A DNA stretch of 64,000 bases from Limnobaculum eriocheiris. Lineage in GTDB: Bacteria; Pseudomonadota; Gammaproteobacteria; Enterobacterales; Enterobacteriaceae. Positions 55,841-64,000 of this stretch are shown here, one piece after another (position 1 is the stretch's first letter; every line of letters starts with the position of its first letter). The notes below the pieces were generated by a model. The model was not told the DNA's origin and made no database searches. It saw only the letters and a program-made list of their open reading frames with translations. A program made the translations under genes and the position numbers. The stretch is from assembly GCF_021010575.1 (NCBI RefSeq), contig NZ_JAJNAG010000004.1:116855-180854 (forward strand). Reading direction: 5' to 3'.

Positions 55841-56134
55841 CTGATACTCAGTGCCACTCTCTGCGAGATGATTCACGCCTAATCGCTGTTTAAGCAAGGC
55901 GTTATCGACTTGTAAGTAGAGAAAGCTAATCAGATTATGTTCATTCTGCCGATAGGATTGCCTGAGTTGCTGCACCAATGCTTCGGCCTCTTCCACTGAA
56001 TATCTTACTGCCAGCAATTTCAGACCGAAATCGGACCGGTGCAAATAAGTTACTCGTTCAATTATAACAAATTGTTGCAGCAAGTGTTGTTTAACCATTT
56101 GATTAACCTCGTATGTCCCTATTATCTGAAACAT
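55835..56134 (-). CDS. Protein of unknown function convergent with fldB
   Basis: A 99-residue protein, no signal peptide or membrane helix, with [19 protein letters not shown]-like basic start region and [20 protein letters not shown] as a helical segment. No family recognised. Its stop overlaps the fldB stop on the other strand by six bases; an upstream gene on its strand is absent, so it has its own promoter in the 75 bp before the XRE gene. Confidence 0.5.
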   Translation of the reverse strand: MFQIIGTYEVNQMVKQHLLQQFVIIERVTYLHRSDFGLKLLAVRYSVEEAEALVQQLRQSYRQNEHNLISFLYLQVDNALLKQRLGVNHLAESGTEYQL

Positions 56135-56211
56135 TTTACAGAATTTGTTCAGTTATTCTAAACAACCTAAATGTTAAGGGATGCTAAACATATCGTCAAT
56201 GTGTTTAATTG

Positions 56212-56481
56212 ATGGTTGATGTCATGCTGCCAAAACGTCTAAAGGCTGCCAGAAAAAAAGCTCGTCTGACTCAAGAAAAATTGGGGGTTTTGGCCGGAAT
56301 TGATGAATCCACCGCGCGCTCACGCGTTTCTCAGTATGAAAGCGGGACTTACCGCCCTACATTTGAAATGATGTGTTCGATCGCCAAAGTGCTTAATGTA
56401 CCGGAATGCTATTTTTATACCGTTGATGATAAGTTTGCCGAGGCAATTCTGGCATTATATAAAGTCAAACACGTTGATTAA
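56212..56481 (+). CDS. XRE-family DNA-binding protein
   Basis: An 89-residue helix-turn-helix protein: LPKRLKAARKKARLTQEKLG, VLAGIDESTARSRVSQYESG and TYRPTFEMMCSIAKVLNVPE are the standard Cro/C1-type domain (about residues 6-65). It lies 27 bp before kptA on the same strand, suggesting a two-gene operon. Start uncertain (TTG 56209, ATG 56212 or ATG 56224; no strong ribosome-binding site). Confidence 0.8.
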   Translation: MVDVMLPKRLKAARKKARLTQEKLGVLAGIDESTARSRVSQYESGTYRPTFEMMCSIAKVLNVPECYFYTVDDKFAEAILALYKVKHVD

Positions 56482-56508
56482 GAAGGGAATCTTTCAGGGC
56501 AAAAAGAT

Positions 56509-57048
56509 ATGGATAAACAACACGCCGACATCAGTAAGTTTTTAAGTTTTGTTCTACGCCATCAGCCAGAAGCTATCGGATTAACGCTGGATAGCGAAGG
56601 ATGGGCAGATATTGATACTTTAATTACCTGCGCCGCTAAAGAGGGTAAGCGTTTTGACCCGCCATTGATTCAGTCAGTGGTTGAAACCAGCGATAAAAAA
56701 CGATTTGCCATTTCAGAAGATGGCCTACGGATCCGGGCCGTTCAGGGGCACTCGTCATCCCAGGTTGATATTCGTTATGAAGAGCAGGTTCCACCTGAGT
56801 TTTTATATCATGGCACCGCGACCCGTTTTCTGAATGCTATTCGCGAGCAGGGGTTGATTTCGGGGTCGCGTCAATATGTGCATCTGTCGGCGGACGAAGC
56901 CACGGCAGTAACCGTCGGACAACGACACGGTAAGCCTGTGGTGTTAAAAATTAGGGCGCTGGAGATGTACCAGCAGAGGTTGGTGTTTTATCGGGCGGAG
57001 AATGGGGTTTGGTTGAGTGGGTCAGTGCCAGTGAGATTTATTGATTAA
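56509..57048 (+). CDS. kptA: RNA 2'-phosphotransferase Tpt1/KptA
   Basis: Moves a 2'-phosphate from RNA to NAD. The 179-residue protein has the family blocks [20 protein letters not shown] (N-terminal lobe, with the catalytic Arg-His), [20 protein letters not shown] and [20 protein letters not shown] (NAD lobe). In bacteria its natural RNA substrate is uncertain; a link to RNA repair is proposed. Here it follows an XRE-type regulator. Confidence 0.92.
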   Translation: MDKQHADISKFLSFVLRHQPEAIGLTLDSEGWADIDTLITCAAKEGKRFDPPLIQSVVETSDKKRFAISEDGLRIRAVQGHSSSQVDIRYEEQVPPEFLYHGTATRFLNAIREQGLISGSRQYVHLSADEATAVTVGQRHGKPVVLKIRALEMYQQRLVFYRAENGVWLSGSVPVRFID

Positions 57049-57187
57049 CCAGATCAATTATGGGTAAAAACTCATTGTTTATACAATGAACATCATGCTT
57101 ATGATGTCATTTTCTCTACTCATCCACTGCTGAGTTTTAATCTTTCTGGAGTGCAGTGGGCCATTACTCGCAGTTCTCATTAAGAGA

Positions 57188-57766
57188 TTATAAAGGTGCA
57201 GAATCCCCTTTTTCACTGAGATAATGCTTTGCCAACGTAATAAAATTCTGCCCATCCTCAGGACTTAAAAATGCCCTTAGAGGAATAACGGTAAAATAAT
57301 TTTCTTTATTACAAATAAAGATGAATTCGTCTTTTAGGTAGATCTTCGAAATAAAACGCCAAAAAGTTCGGGCTTCATATTTATCATTACCCTGACAAAT
57401 AAAGTCCGGATGTACTGTTACTGTGACTGCGTATTTAGCATATGCTTTTTCTTTCGATTCATTTTTATTCATAGAAGACTTGAATAACTCTTCACGTATA
57501 TAATTAAAGAATAACGAAAGAATAAAAGCACCAACTGCTGCATATAGAGCAATTCTGTTTTCCATTAAATCATATGCCTTCCAAAATGTTATAATTATTG
57601 CAACCACTGTTATGCCTGCTGAAGCAACCAAAAGCATCCCCAATGTATGTACCCCAAAATACCCCATTACTTTTTCGTGTATGGTAGAGTCTTTTATTTT
57701 TTTCTGAGCTTTAACTCTTTCCTTAACGCTCATTGTGTAAGTTACAGATATTTCATCGGTGCTCAT
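57188..57766 (-). CDS. YcxB-like membrane protein
   Basis: A 192-residue protein with two membrane helices (about residues 40-63 and 70-90) and a soluble C-terminal YcxB-like domain (about 105-185: TVHPDFICQGNDKYEARTFW, FIFICNKENYFTVIPLRAFL). Such proteins occur in many bacteria, often next to toxin loci, but have no settled function. Located between kptA and an IS3 relic near the cdi locus; an immunity or regulatory role is only a guess. Confidence 0.65.
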   Translation of the reverse strand: MSTDEISVTYTMSVKERVKAQKKIKDSTIHEKVMGYFGVHTLGMLLVASAGITVVAIIITFWKAYDLMENRIALYAAVGAFILSLFFNYIREELFKSSMNKNESKEKAYAKYAVTVTVHPDFICQGNDKYEARTFWRFISKIYLKDEFIFICNKENYFTVIPLRAFLSPEDGQNFITLAKHYLSEKGDSAPL

Positions 57767-57926
57767 TTTTATTTATCTCCTTATGAATACTTACGCTTAA
57801 CTTTATATTAAAACATAACCTATATGCTCTGACCGGTAGAATTAAAACTTATTTCTAAATAAACCTTACTTTCTCTTTTAACCAGTAAGGTTGGTTAATT
57901 TATAACAGTCTTACCTAATCCGCTAC

Positions 57927-58128
57927 TGTAAATAGCCCCATTTTAATTCCATGCGTTTTTGAGGTTTCAGTCATCTTTGACAGTACGTCCGGCCTCCACT
58001 GATTTAAGAACGGCAATAATCTGATGTTCAGTGAATCGTACTTTACGCATAGTGACCTCCTTTGTTGATAAAATAAATATGCCGGAAATCTCTAAATGTG
58101 AATGGGTCTATTGTGTGGGATACTTACA
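57927..58128 (-). mobile_element. IS3-family relic, both ends kept, interior lost
   Basis: A 202-bp element whose ends read inward as TGTAAATAGCCCC (57927) and TGTAAGTATCCCA (minus strand from 58128), starting TG and ending CA as IS3-family elements do. Inside, a 27-codon minus-strand frame starting at 58050 (MRKVRFTEHQIIAVLKSVEA) is the start of an OrfA helix-turn-helix with a good ribosome-binding site (AAAGGAGG). It stops soon after GRTVKDD. The rest of OrfA and all of OrfB are gone. No clear target duplication was seen. Confidence 0.7.
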
Positions 58129-58153
58129 CTGAAACCTCCATTTTTTTGCATTT

Positions 58154-58459
58154 TCAAAAACCATTCAGAGTAACGTCTCCACTATCATATTTTTTTACAC
58201 AAATATTTTTCACTTGAAAAAGACACTCTGTGAAATTGTGAATCAACAAATTATCCCCTTCATTTATAACAGATAGTTGTCCTTTAAATTGTAAAATAAT
58301 CTCATCTGAAAAAATAATTTCAAGGCCATCATTTTCTATATTAATTTCTTCAATACTATATTGATTGTCAAAAGGTCTTCCATAAGGGCCATCAGGAAGA
58401 AAAAAATAAAATGAACATTTTCCATTAATCCATTTCTCAATTAATTCTTTTGCATTCAT
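58154..58459 (-). CDS. Candidate CDI immunity protein
   Basis: A 101-residue acidic, beta-rich protein beginning MNAKELIEKWINGKCSFYFF. It overlaps the cdiA stop codon by 4 bp (ATGA), the position of cdiI immunity genes, and is very AT-rich like the end of cdiA. No family was recognised with confidence. It should bind and block the toxin encoded at the 3' end of the adjacent cdiA (inference from position). Confidence 0.6.
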   Translation of the reverse strand: MNAKELIEKWINGKCSFYFFLPDGPYGRPFDNQYSIEEINIENDGLEIIFSDEIILQFKGQLSVINEGDNLLIHNFTECLFQVKNICVKKYDSGDVTLNGF

Positions 58460-61400
58460 TTTCTAATTATCCAGTCATTATTTACTGATGGAAGGAATAT
58501 CTGAGTTCCTCCCCCGTGTAAAGTTGGGTTTGTTCCTTCTGTTCCAGTTTGTGCAGCAGCAGGCCCTTCATAGTATGTAGTACCTTTAGGTACTTTTATT
58601 ATTGCTTGATTTTCAAAAGTATTACCCCACTCAGGTAAAACAGCACTATCTAACTGTGACTGCAAAGGTCCCCTCGACGGTTCTGGAGTCCAAAAACGAC
58701 CATTTTCTTTAGCACTCCCACCATAATCCCTATAAAAATACATGTCTGTTTCTGTTACTTTTTCAGTATAAGTACCGCTTCTAAATGTTGCTGCTGGACT
58801 ACAAACATCATTAGCATTCCCTAACGGACCCGCATCATTAGGTCCATATGATTGTATAATTTTAGAAATACCACGCTCAGAAACATCTAATCCACCAACT
58901 TTGCCATAAGGCAACGAATTACCATCATACTTACCGCCAGGATACTCAACATCAACAATTTTCCCGTTTGATTTCGGACTAAACGCGCCCTCACCTGAAG
59001 ACCAATTATAAGAAGGTTTTGTCGCCCCTTTTGCCGCAATAGCCGCCGAAACCGCCCCTTCAGCTGCCAAATACGAATGTACCGTTTGTAAGTTAACTCC
59101 CAACGCTACAGAAGCAACAATGACATCCATGCCTTGCTTGGTCGCAGCATAGGCTCGTGCCGTTTCATAATCTACACCCGTTGCCGCCATAAAGTAACGA
59201 GCCAGACCATCCGTAACCTGCTCTTTATGTTGAGCATCTACCGAAGTACTATTTAACAGATTAACTACCTGACCATAAGCATCAGCATATTGTTTTTTAG
59301 CCTGCGAGTTATACGAACCCGTTTCATAGCTATCTCTTGCTGCTGCCGCATCTTGTCTGGCACTGGCACAACCAGCACTTCCCGCCTGACCATTTCCACA
59401 AGCATCTATCACCGCCTGATCGCTGGAGATATCTTTCTCCATTAATCGGTCATAATCTTGCTGCGCTTTTTCTCGCACTAACGGGTCAGGGTCGTTAAGT
59501 TTCTGCTTCGCTATCTCAAGTTCAGTTTTTTCCGGCTGGCTAAGGTAGTTGTTCGTGGCCGCGTTATACGCCGCCAAAGCAGCCGTCCCCGCATCCGCCG
59601 TATTATCAGCAATTAAACCCGCCGCCACGCCGGTGGCAATTGAGGTCATATTAGCGATAAATTGACGTTCAGCTTCCGTCAGCTTTGTCGGATCTTTGTG
59701 GTACAGATCCTCAGCAATAGTTTTGGCTATCAGCTCACCACTGGCCGCACCCAATGCACCAGACAGACCATTATTACCTGAACCCTCCGCAACCGCCAGA
59801 CCCACGATGGCATGACCAATTACCTTCGCCAGCAGGTTCGCATTATCCGGGTGCTCTTTATCCACCGGGAAATTCTCATCCGCCAGCCGCTTCACGCCCT
59901 GAGCCAGTAACGGCGCAGAAGCTGCCGCAGCCGCATTCCCCGCACTACCACCACCCATCGCTACCGTCAGTGCCGCACCCGCCGCCTGTATCGCACGACC
60001 AACATTGCTGCCCGTGCCATAGGTTTCCATCTGTCTTTCATAGGCAGCCTGATACACCACATCATACGTGGCCTTGTTCAACTGCTCCTGCGATGGGTTC
60101 GTGATATCCTGTTTCGCTAAATTCTCTCTGGCCTGCGCCTGAATAACGGGGTCTTTCGATGCAGCTTCCATACTGGCCTTCGCTTCATCCTGCGCGTTCT
60201 TCACCCCAATATTGGTGGCAATACTCGTCACCTGCGAAACAATCTGCCCCGCCAGATTGATGGCTTCCAGATTCCGCATCTCTTCTTCAGCATTGAAGAT
60301 TTTATCCAGCGGGTTGGCCGCATTCGCCGTGTCATTACTGAGCTTGGCAATATCCTGCTGCTGATTATCTTTATCACGAACAGTGATAGAACCATCCGCT
60401 ATCGCCGCGTGGGTGGTGCTACTGGCGCTATCACCGTAAGCGACCACAATCGGTGTTCCCGGCACCCCCGGGAACCCAAACGGTGCACCGCCGCCCGAAC
60501 CAATACTCATCGACACATGGCTGACGTCATAATCTGCCTTATTCTTAATATCACTCCAGCCTAACGTACCGGTGTCCAGACTGTTTTTATCCGGCGTGGC
60601 GTCAGACGCAATTACCGCACCGTCTAACTGGGTGTGTTTACCCACGGTAATGTCATAACCGCCAAGACCTGCATAAATCCCGCTCTGCTCATTCACGCTG
60701 GCCCAGGTGCTGTCCATCTTATCCATGGTGAAGCCCAGGCTGCCGTCAAAACCAGTGCCGTAGCTGCCTGCGATATTGAGTGAGTATTGCTCATAGCTGT
60801 AGTCATCGGTGTCCTGCAATGAACGCACGGTCAGGTCGCGGCCCACGTCCATCATGACAGATTCCCCTTTCGCCAGTGCACCAATCAGATTGGTATCCCG
60901 GCCGCTAATAATGGTCAGATGATTACCGGCTTCTAACTGACTCTCGCTCCAGTACAGGCCGTCTGCATGCATATTGCCTTTGGAGAAGTTGGCATCCGCA
61001 AAGAAGCGCAGGCCATTTTTACCCCCACCAACACCAAAGCTGACCCCAGCGTTACCGCCGTAGCTCTGGTTTTCACTGTCGGTTTTCTGAGTGTTCGCCG
61101 CCGCCAGCAGGTTAACGTCCCGGTTGGCGTCAAGTAGCATAGTGTTACCGGCATTCAGGGTGGAGCCTTTAATGGTGATATCACCATCAACGCCCTTCTC
61201 ACCGTTGCCGGTGGCGGTCATGGACAGATTGTTACCTGCCGCAATGGTAGAACCCTGCGCTGCCCGAATTTTGGTATCGGTGGTGGATTCAGTACGCTGA
61301 GTACCACCGGAAATGCTGATACCCACAAAGCCTTCACTGTCTTTGGGCAGGTCCATCATACCGGCCTGCACTGCCTGCACCGCCGACAAGGCGGCCTTGA

Positions 61401-64000
61401 TTTCCTGCAATGCTTTAATCTTACTGTCGTGAGTATCCTGCGCCTGTTTCGCTTCGGTCACGGCCGCATTTAGCGCACCGCCCACTGCACCGGACAACGC
61501 CACGGTCACCCCCGACTGGGTGCGCTCATATTTGTCGTGAATACGGGTCTGATTATCCACCGACTCAACGGTGACGTTTTTACCCACCATGCTTATGTCT
61601 TGTTGAGCTATAACATCTGAACCTTTAACGGTCAGATTGTTTCCTGCACTCAGGGTAACATTGCCCTCAGTACTGCCCACAATACTGCTCAAGTTGCCGA
61701 TGCCGTGGGTGGTATTGGTGGATTTTTCATCTATCTTACCTACGGTAAAACCTATGCCTCCACTGCCCATCAGACCCGATTTGGTGGTATGAGAAAAATG
61801 CATCTCATCCCGCTTTTCCGCTGCGGTATCAATAGTCAGGTCATTTCCGGCACTGAGCGAAACATCATGGGTTCCGGTAACTTGGCTTCCGTGAACCAAC
61901 AGGTCGTTACCGGCCTTCATCACCACCGAGTCACCGCTAAAGTTGCTGCTTACCCCCGAAATGCCATGCAGCTCATCATGGCTTTCCGAGGTGAGTTTGG
62001 TGCCAAAACGCCCCCGGCTACTGTGCTTTGAATGTTCGCTCAGGTCTTCCGTTGACTCACCGGCGGTAATCGTCAGATTGTTTCCAGCCACCACCTCCAA
62101 CTGACCACCGGCCTCTACCTGCGCCGCTCGGGCATTGATATCATTTTTCGCTGACAGGGTGATGTCGCCGTTGCCGATAATTTGACTCCCCACCTCTGAC
62201 GAAGTCGATTCCCGGCGGTAGTCATTTTTGTCTTTATAAAACTCTGCCTGTTTAGCCACCGTCACCGTATTCAGATTCAGGTCGTGACCCGCCGCGATGG
62301 ACGTCTCGCTGTTTTGACCGACGTTGCTCATCAGCGTCGCTGTCAGATTAATATCATTACCCGCAGAAAGCTGTAATACGCCGCTGTCGTTGTTAACCGA
62401 AAGCGTTGCCACCTGATTGATAGCCGTATAAGAAGACCCATTACGTCCGGCCTTTTCCCCGTGCGTCATGGTGGTAATAAGGTTAATATCATGTCCGGCC
62501 TGAAGCCTCAGGCGGTCATTACCCTGCATCAGTCCGCCAATATTATTGATATCGTTATTCGCCAGCAGCGCCACATCATTACCGCTGATACTGCCGCCCC
62601 TGTTTTGAATATTCTGCGCCAGCACGTTCAGCTTATCCCCCGCCAGAATGCGCCCCTGATTCACTAAATCACTGGTCAGTTGCAGATTCACCTGCTTACC
62701 GGCCAAAAGCGCACCACTGCCGTCGATATCCTGAGGCCTGACCATGGCGTACACCTGCGGCACCAGAACCGTCTGGACCGAGCCATCCGGCAACGTCACG
62801 TCACGACTAACCAGCCAAACGATGTCTGAGGTCAGGTTAGCCATCTGCTGTGGCGTCAGGGCGATACCTAATGACAGGTGATACTTCTGAGCAAACTCCA
62901 CGCCGCTGTTCATCAGCGCCATATATTGCTCTTCATCATTAGCGTAGCCGTTTAAAAAACGCTGTCCGGTCAGGTTAATTATCTGGTCGCTAATTAGCCG
63001 CTGTTCATAGTAACCATCCCCCAGACGTTTATGCATATTATTCGGGTCAGCCTGTAAGCGGCTGGTCATATAGTCCGAACCCAGCCAGCGCCTGAGTTGG
63101 GTATACTGAGGGTCAGTTTCTATCAGATACCGGCTACCCACCGCCGGATTAATTTTATACAGACTGGCATTGGGTAATATCAGATTCAGACCTGGTGGAC
63201 GCGTCACCACGCTGACATCCTGGATACCGTCCACACCCGGTACTTGAATACTCACCCGCTCTATATTGATACCGTTAATACCGCTATTAGGCGCTGCCCC
63301 CTCCTGGTGGCCATCAATCGAGGTCCTTCCGCTGCCGTCAGACTGGGTGTGATTTAAAATTTCAGACGGATGTAACGTGATATCCTGAATCACAGTGGCA
63401 GGGTTATAAGGTAACTTATCTATCTTCTGTGTATCGTCTGCCTGATGTTTCACATTACGGGTGTATTTCCACACACGACCAATTTCATCAATGTAACGCT
63501 GACCAGTAACGTCCACGTTATTCAGGATATTTGCTTCAATACTCAGAACATTACCCGCAACAATTTGGCTTTTATCATTATTGACCGTATTTGCAGCCAT
63601 CAGCAGATTACCGCCGGCTAAAATTTTGGCCGGGTCGGTTTCCGTGATAACACTTTCACTGATGATATAGTCATAAACATACTCGAAATGTGTTTCAAAG
63701 TACCGGTTAGGGATACCCTGAATGCGGATGCGTCTGACCTGCTCATCAAAATCGTAGGTCACTATCTCTTTCGGGTAGCGTGTCGTGTCACCTACAACGC
63801 TGTATTCAAACTTACTCTCGCGTGAGATTTCACGCACTTCAGTTTTGAAGTTATCATTAACATTATTCACCTGCCCCATCGACAACCGTAAATCCCCCAG
63901 CGCCTCAATCGTTGCACTGTGGTTATTCAGCACATCCCCCATCCCGGTGGCATTGCCGTTTTCATCAAGCAGTCGACCGATGGACATATTCCCGCCGCTG
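58456..64000 (-). CDS. cdiA: CdiA-type hemagglutinin-repeat toxin, 3' part (runs off the window)
   Basis: At least 1,847 residues; the frame is open to the window edge, so the N-terminal secretion part lies outside. Many FHA/hemagglutinin repeats with motifs such as AGNDINLTATLMSN and LSAGNNLTVKGSDV fill residues 400-1150. A pretoxin region (about 1400-1560) contains AATNNYLSQPEKTELEIAKQ where VENN is usual. The C-terminal toxin (last about 230 residues) is AT-rich and ends in blocks FWTPEPSRGPL, LPEWGN, VPKGTTYYEG, and GGGTQIFLP. These recall NAD-using or ADP-ribosyl-type polymorphic toxins but the activity is not certain. A candidate immunity gene follows with a 4-bp overlap. Confidence 0.85.
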   Translation of the reverse strand, partial: SGGNMSIGRLLDENGNATGMGDVLNNHSATIEALGDLRLSMGQVNNVNDNFKTEVREISRESKFEYSVVGDTTRYPKEIVTYDFDEQVRRIRIQGIPNRYFETHFEYVYDYIISESVITETDPAKILAGGNLLMAANTVNNDKSQIVAGNVLSIEANILNNVDVTGQRYIDEIGRVWKYTRNVKHQADDTQKIDKLPYNPATVIQDITLHPSEILNHTQSDGSGRTSIDGHQEGAAPNSGINGINIERVSIQVPGVDGIQDVSVVTRPPGLNLILPNASLYKINPAVGSRYLIETDPQYTQLRRWLGSDYMTSRLQADPNNMHKRLGDGYYEQRLISDQIINLTGQRFLNGYANDEEQYMALMNSGVEFAQKYHLSLGIALTPQQMANLTSDIVWLVSRDVTLPDGSVQTVLVPQVYAMVRPQDIDGSGALLAGKQVNLQLTSDLVNQGRILAGDKLNVLAQNIQNRGGSISGNDVALLANNDINNIGGLMQGNDRLRLQAGHDINLITTMTHGEKAGRNGSSYTAINQVATLSVNNDSGVLQLSAGNDINLTATLMSNVGQNSETSIAAGHDLNLNTVTVAKQAEFYKDKNDYRRESTSSEVGSQIIGNGDITLSAKNDINARAAQVEAGGQLEVVAGNNLTITAGESTEDLSEHSKHSSRGRFGTKLTSESHDELHGISGVSSNFSGDSVVMKAGNDLLVHGSQVTGTHDVSLSAGNDLTIDTAAEKRDEMHFSHTTKSGLMGSGGIGFTVGKIDEKSTNTTHGIGNLSSIVGSTEGNVTLSAGNNLTVKGSDVIAQQDISMVGKNVTVESVDNQTRIHDKYERTQSGVTVALSGAVGGALNAAVTEAKQAQDTHDSKIKALQEIKAALSAVQAVQAGMMDLPKDSEGFVGISISGGTQRTESTTDTKIRAAQGSTIAAGNNLSMTATGNGEKGVDGDITIKGSTLNAGNTMLLDANRDVNLLAAANTQKTDSENQSYGGNAGVSFGVGGGKNGLRFFADANFSKGNMHADGLYWSESQLEAGNHLTIISGRDTNLIGALAKGESVMMDVGRDLTVRSLQDTDDYSYEQYSLNIAGSYGTGFDGSLGFTMDKMDSTWASVNEQSGIYAGLGGYDITVGKHTQLDGAVIASDATPDKNSLDTGTLGWSDIKNKADYDVSHVSMSIGSGGGAPFGFPGVPGTPIVVAYGDSASSTTHAAIADGSITVRDKDNQQQDIAKLSNDTANAANPLDKIFNAEEEMRNLEAINLAGQIVSQVTSIATNIGVKNAQDEAKASMEAASKDPVIQAQARENLAKQDITNPSQEQLNKATYDVVYQAAYERQMETYGTGSNVGRAIQAAGAALTVAMGGGSAGNAAAAASAPLLAQGVKRLADENFPVDKEHPDNANLLAKVIGHAIVGLAVAEGSGNNGLSGALGAASGELIAKTIAEDLYHKDPTKLTEAERQFIANMTSIATGVAAGLIADNTADAGTAALAAYNAATNNYLSQPEKTELEIAKQKLNDPDPLVREKAQQDYDRLMEKDISSDQAVIDACGNGQAGSAGCASARQDAAAARDSYETGSYNSQAKKQYADAYGQVVNLLNSTSVDAQHKEQVTDGLARYFMAATGVDYETARAYAATKQGMDVIVASVALGVNLQTVHSYLAAEGAVSAAIAAKGATKPSYNWSSGEGAFSPKSNGKIVDVEYPGGKYDGNSLPYGKVGGLDVSERGISKIIQSYGPNDAGPLGNANDVCSPAATFRSGTYTEKVTETDMYFYRDYGGSAKENGRFWTPEPSRGPLQSQLDSAVLPEWGNTFENQAIIKVPKGTTYYEGPAAAQTGTEGTNPTLHGGGTQIFLPSVNNDWIIRK

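Noticed and set aside
59754-60104. Proline-rich plus-strand frame inside cdiA
   Set aside because: Antisense to cdiA with low-complexity composition; no support as a gene.
58456-63987. Internal repeats of cdiA as a CRISPR or tandem DNA repeat
   Set aside because: They are degenerate protein-level hemagglutinin repeats without constant repeat-spacer lengths.

Overview
This window looks like a chromosomal segment from a member of the Enterobacterales. It carries fldB-xerD-dsbC-recJ and prfB-lysS (both halves of a block contiguous in Escherichia coli), uxaCBA/exuR, yaiL, dps, focA and a 4-hydroxyphenylacetate (hpa) cluster, all enterobacterial in sequence. The gene content and AT-rich intergenic DNA suggest a lineage outside Escherichia/Salmonella, perhaps Budviciaceae (Budvicia/Limnobaculum/Pragia). 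That placement is inference.

Layout. 0-8.8 kb: hexuronate catabolism. uxaC-uxaB-uxaA run leftward, divergent from a TRAP transporter (P, Q, M subunits) and exuR; the TRAP system probably takes the place of ExuT. 8.8-11.2 kb: a dispersed repeat, two antitoxin-like genes without toxins, a small unknown gene, an IS256-family remnant and yaiL. 11.3-14.2 kb: anaerobic heme degradation genes chuW-chuX-chuY behind a decayed heme-binding gene (chuT/hmuT) and a Fur box. 14.3-15.1 kb: two small unknown genes. 15.1-19.55 kb: a small AT-rich island at the 3' end of tRNA-Gly(CCC), bounded by a 13-bp direct repeat. It carries a LysR regulator, a DASS transporter, an archaeal-type phosphoglycerate-mutase-like enzyme and a broken integrase. 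20.3-26.6 kb: a short-chain 3-hydroxy/ketoacid operon (GntP-type permease, CoA-transferase, SDR dehydrogenase, thiolase) and a LysR regulator. 26.8-30.6 kb: dps, focA and a three-lipoprotein operon (CsgG-like, DUF4810, DUF799).

30.9-33.5 kb: lysS and prfB, the latter with its programmed +1 frameshift. 33.8-35.8 kb: an LTA-synthase-like membrane sulfatase. 36.2-50 kb: hpaR and hpaG1-G2-E-D-F, a succinate-semialdehyde dehydrogenase, hpaH-hpaI, hpaX, hpaA, and a two-component 4-HPA 3-hydroxylase of the Acinetobacter C2/C1 type instead of HpaBC. The pathway appears complete from 4-hydroxyphenylacetate to pyruvate and succinate. 50-51.2 kb: a DUF937-OmpA gene split by an in-frame amber codon. 51.7-55.8 kb: recJ, dsbC, xerD and fldB. 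About 18 kb, including the hpa cluster, therefore separates recJ from prfB.

55.8-64 kb: an unknown gene, an XRE regulator with kptA, a YcxB-like membrane protein, a 202-bp IS3-family relic, and a contact-dependent inhibition locus (cdiA, running off the right edge, and a candidate cdiI).

The most unusual signal is a family of five related intergenic repeats (near 8.8, 25.4, 35.9, 44.5 and 46.3 kb). They share a roughly 75-bp hairpin module whose stems vary in a compensatory way, a second conserved module, and in two copies extra mini-hairpins with 2-4-nt loops. No CRISPR array or rRNA gene was seen.
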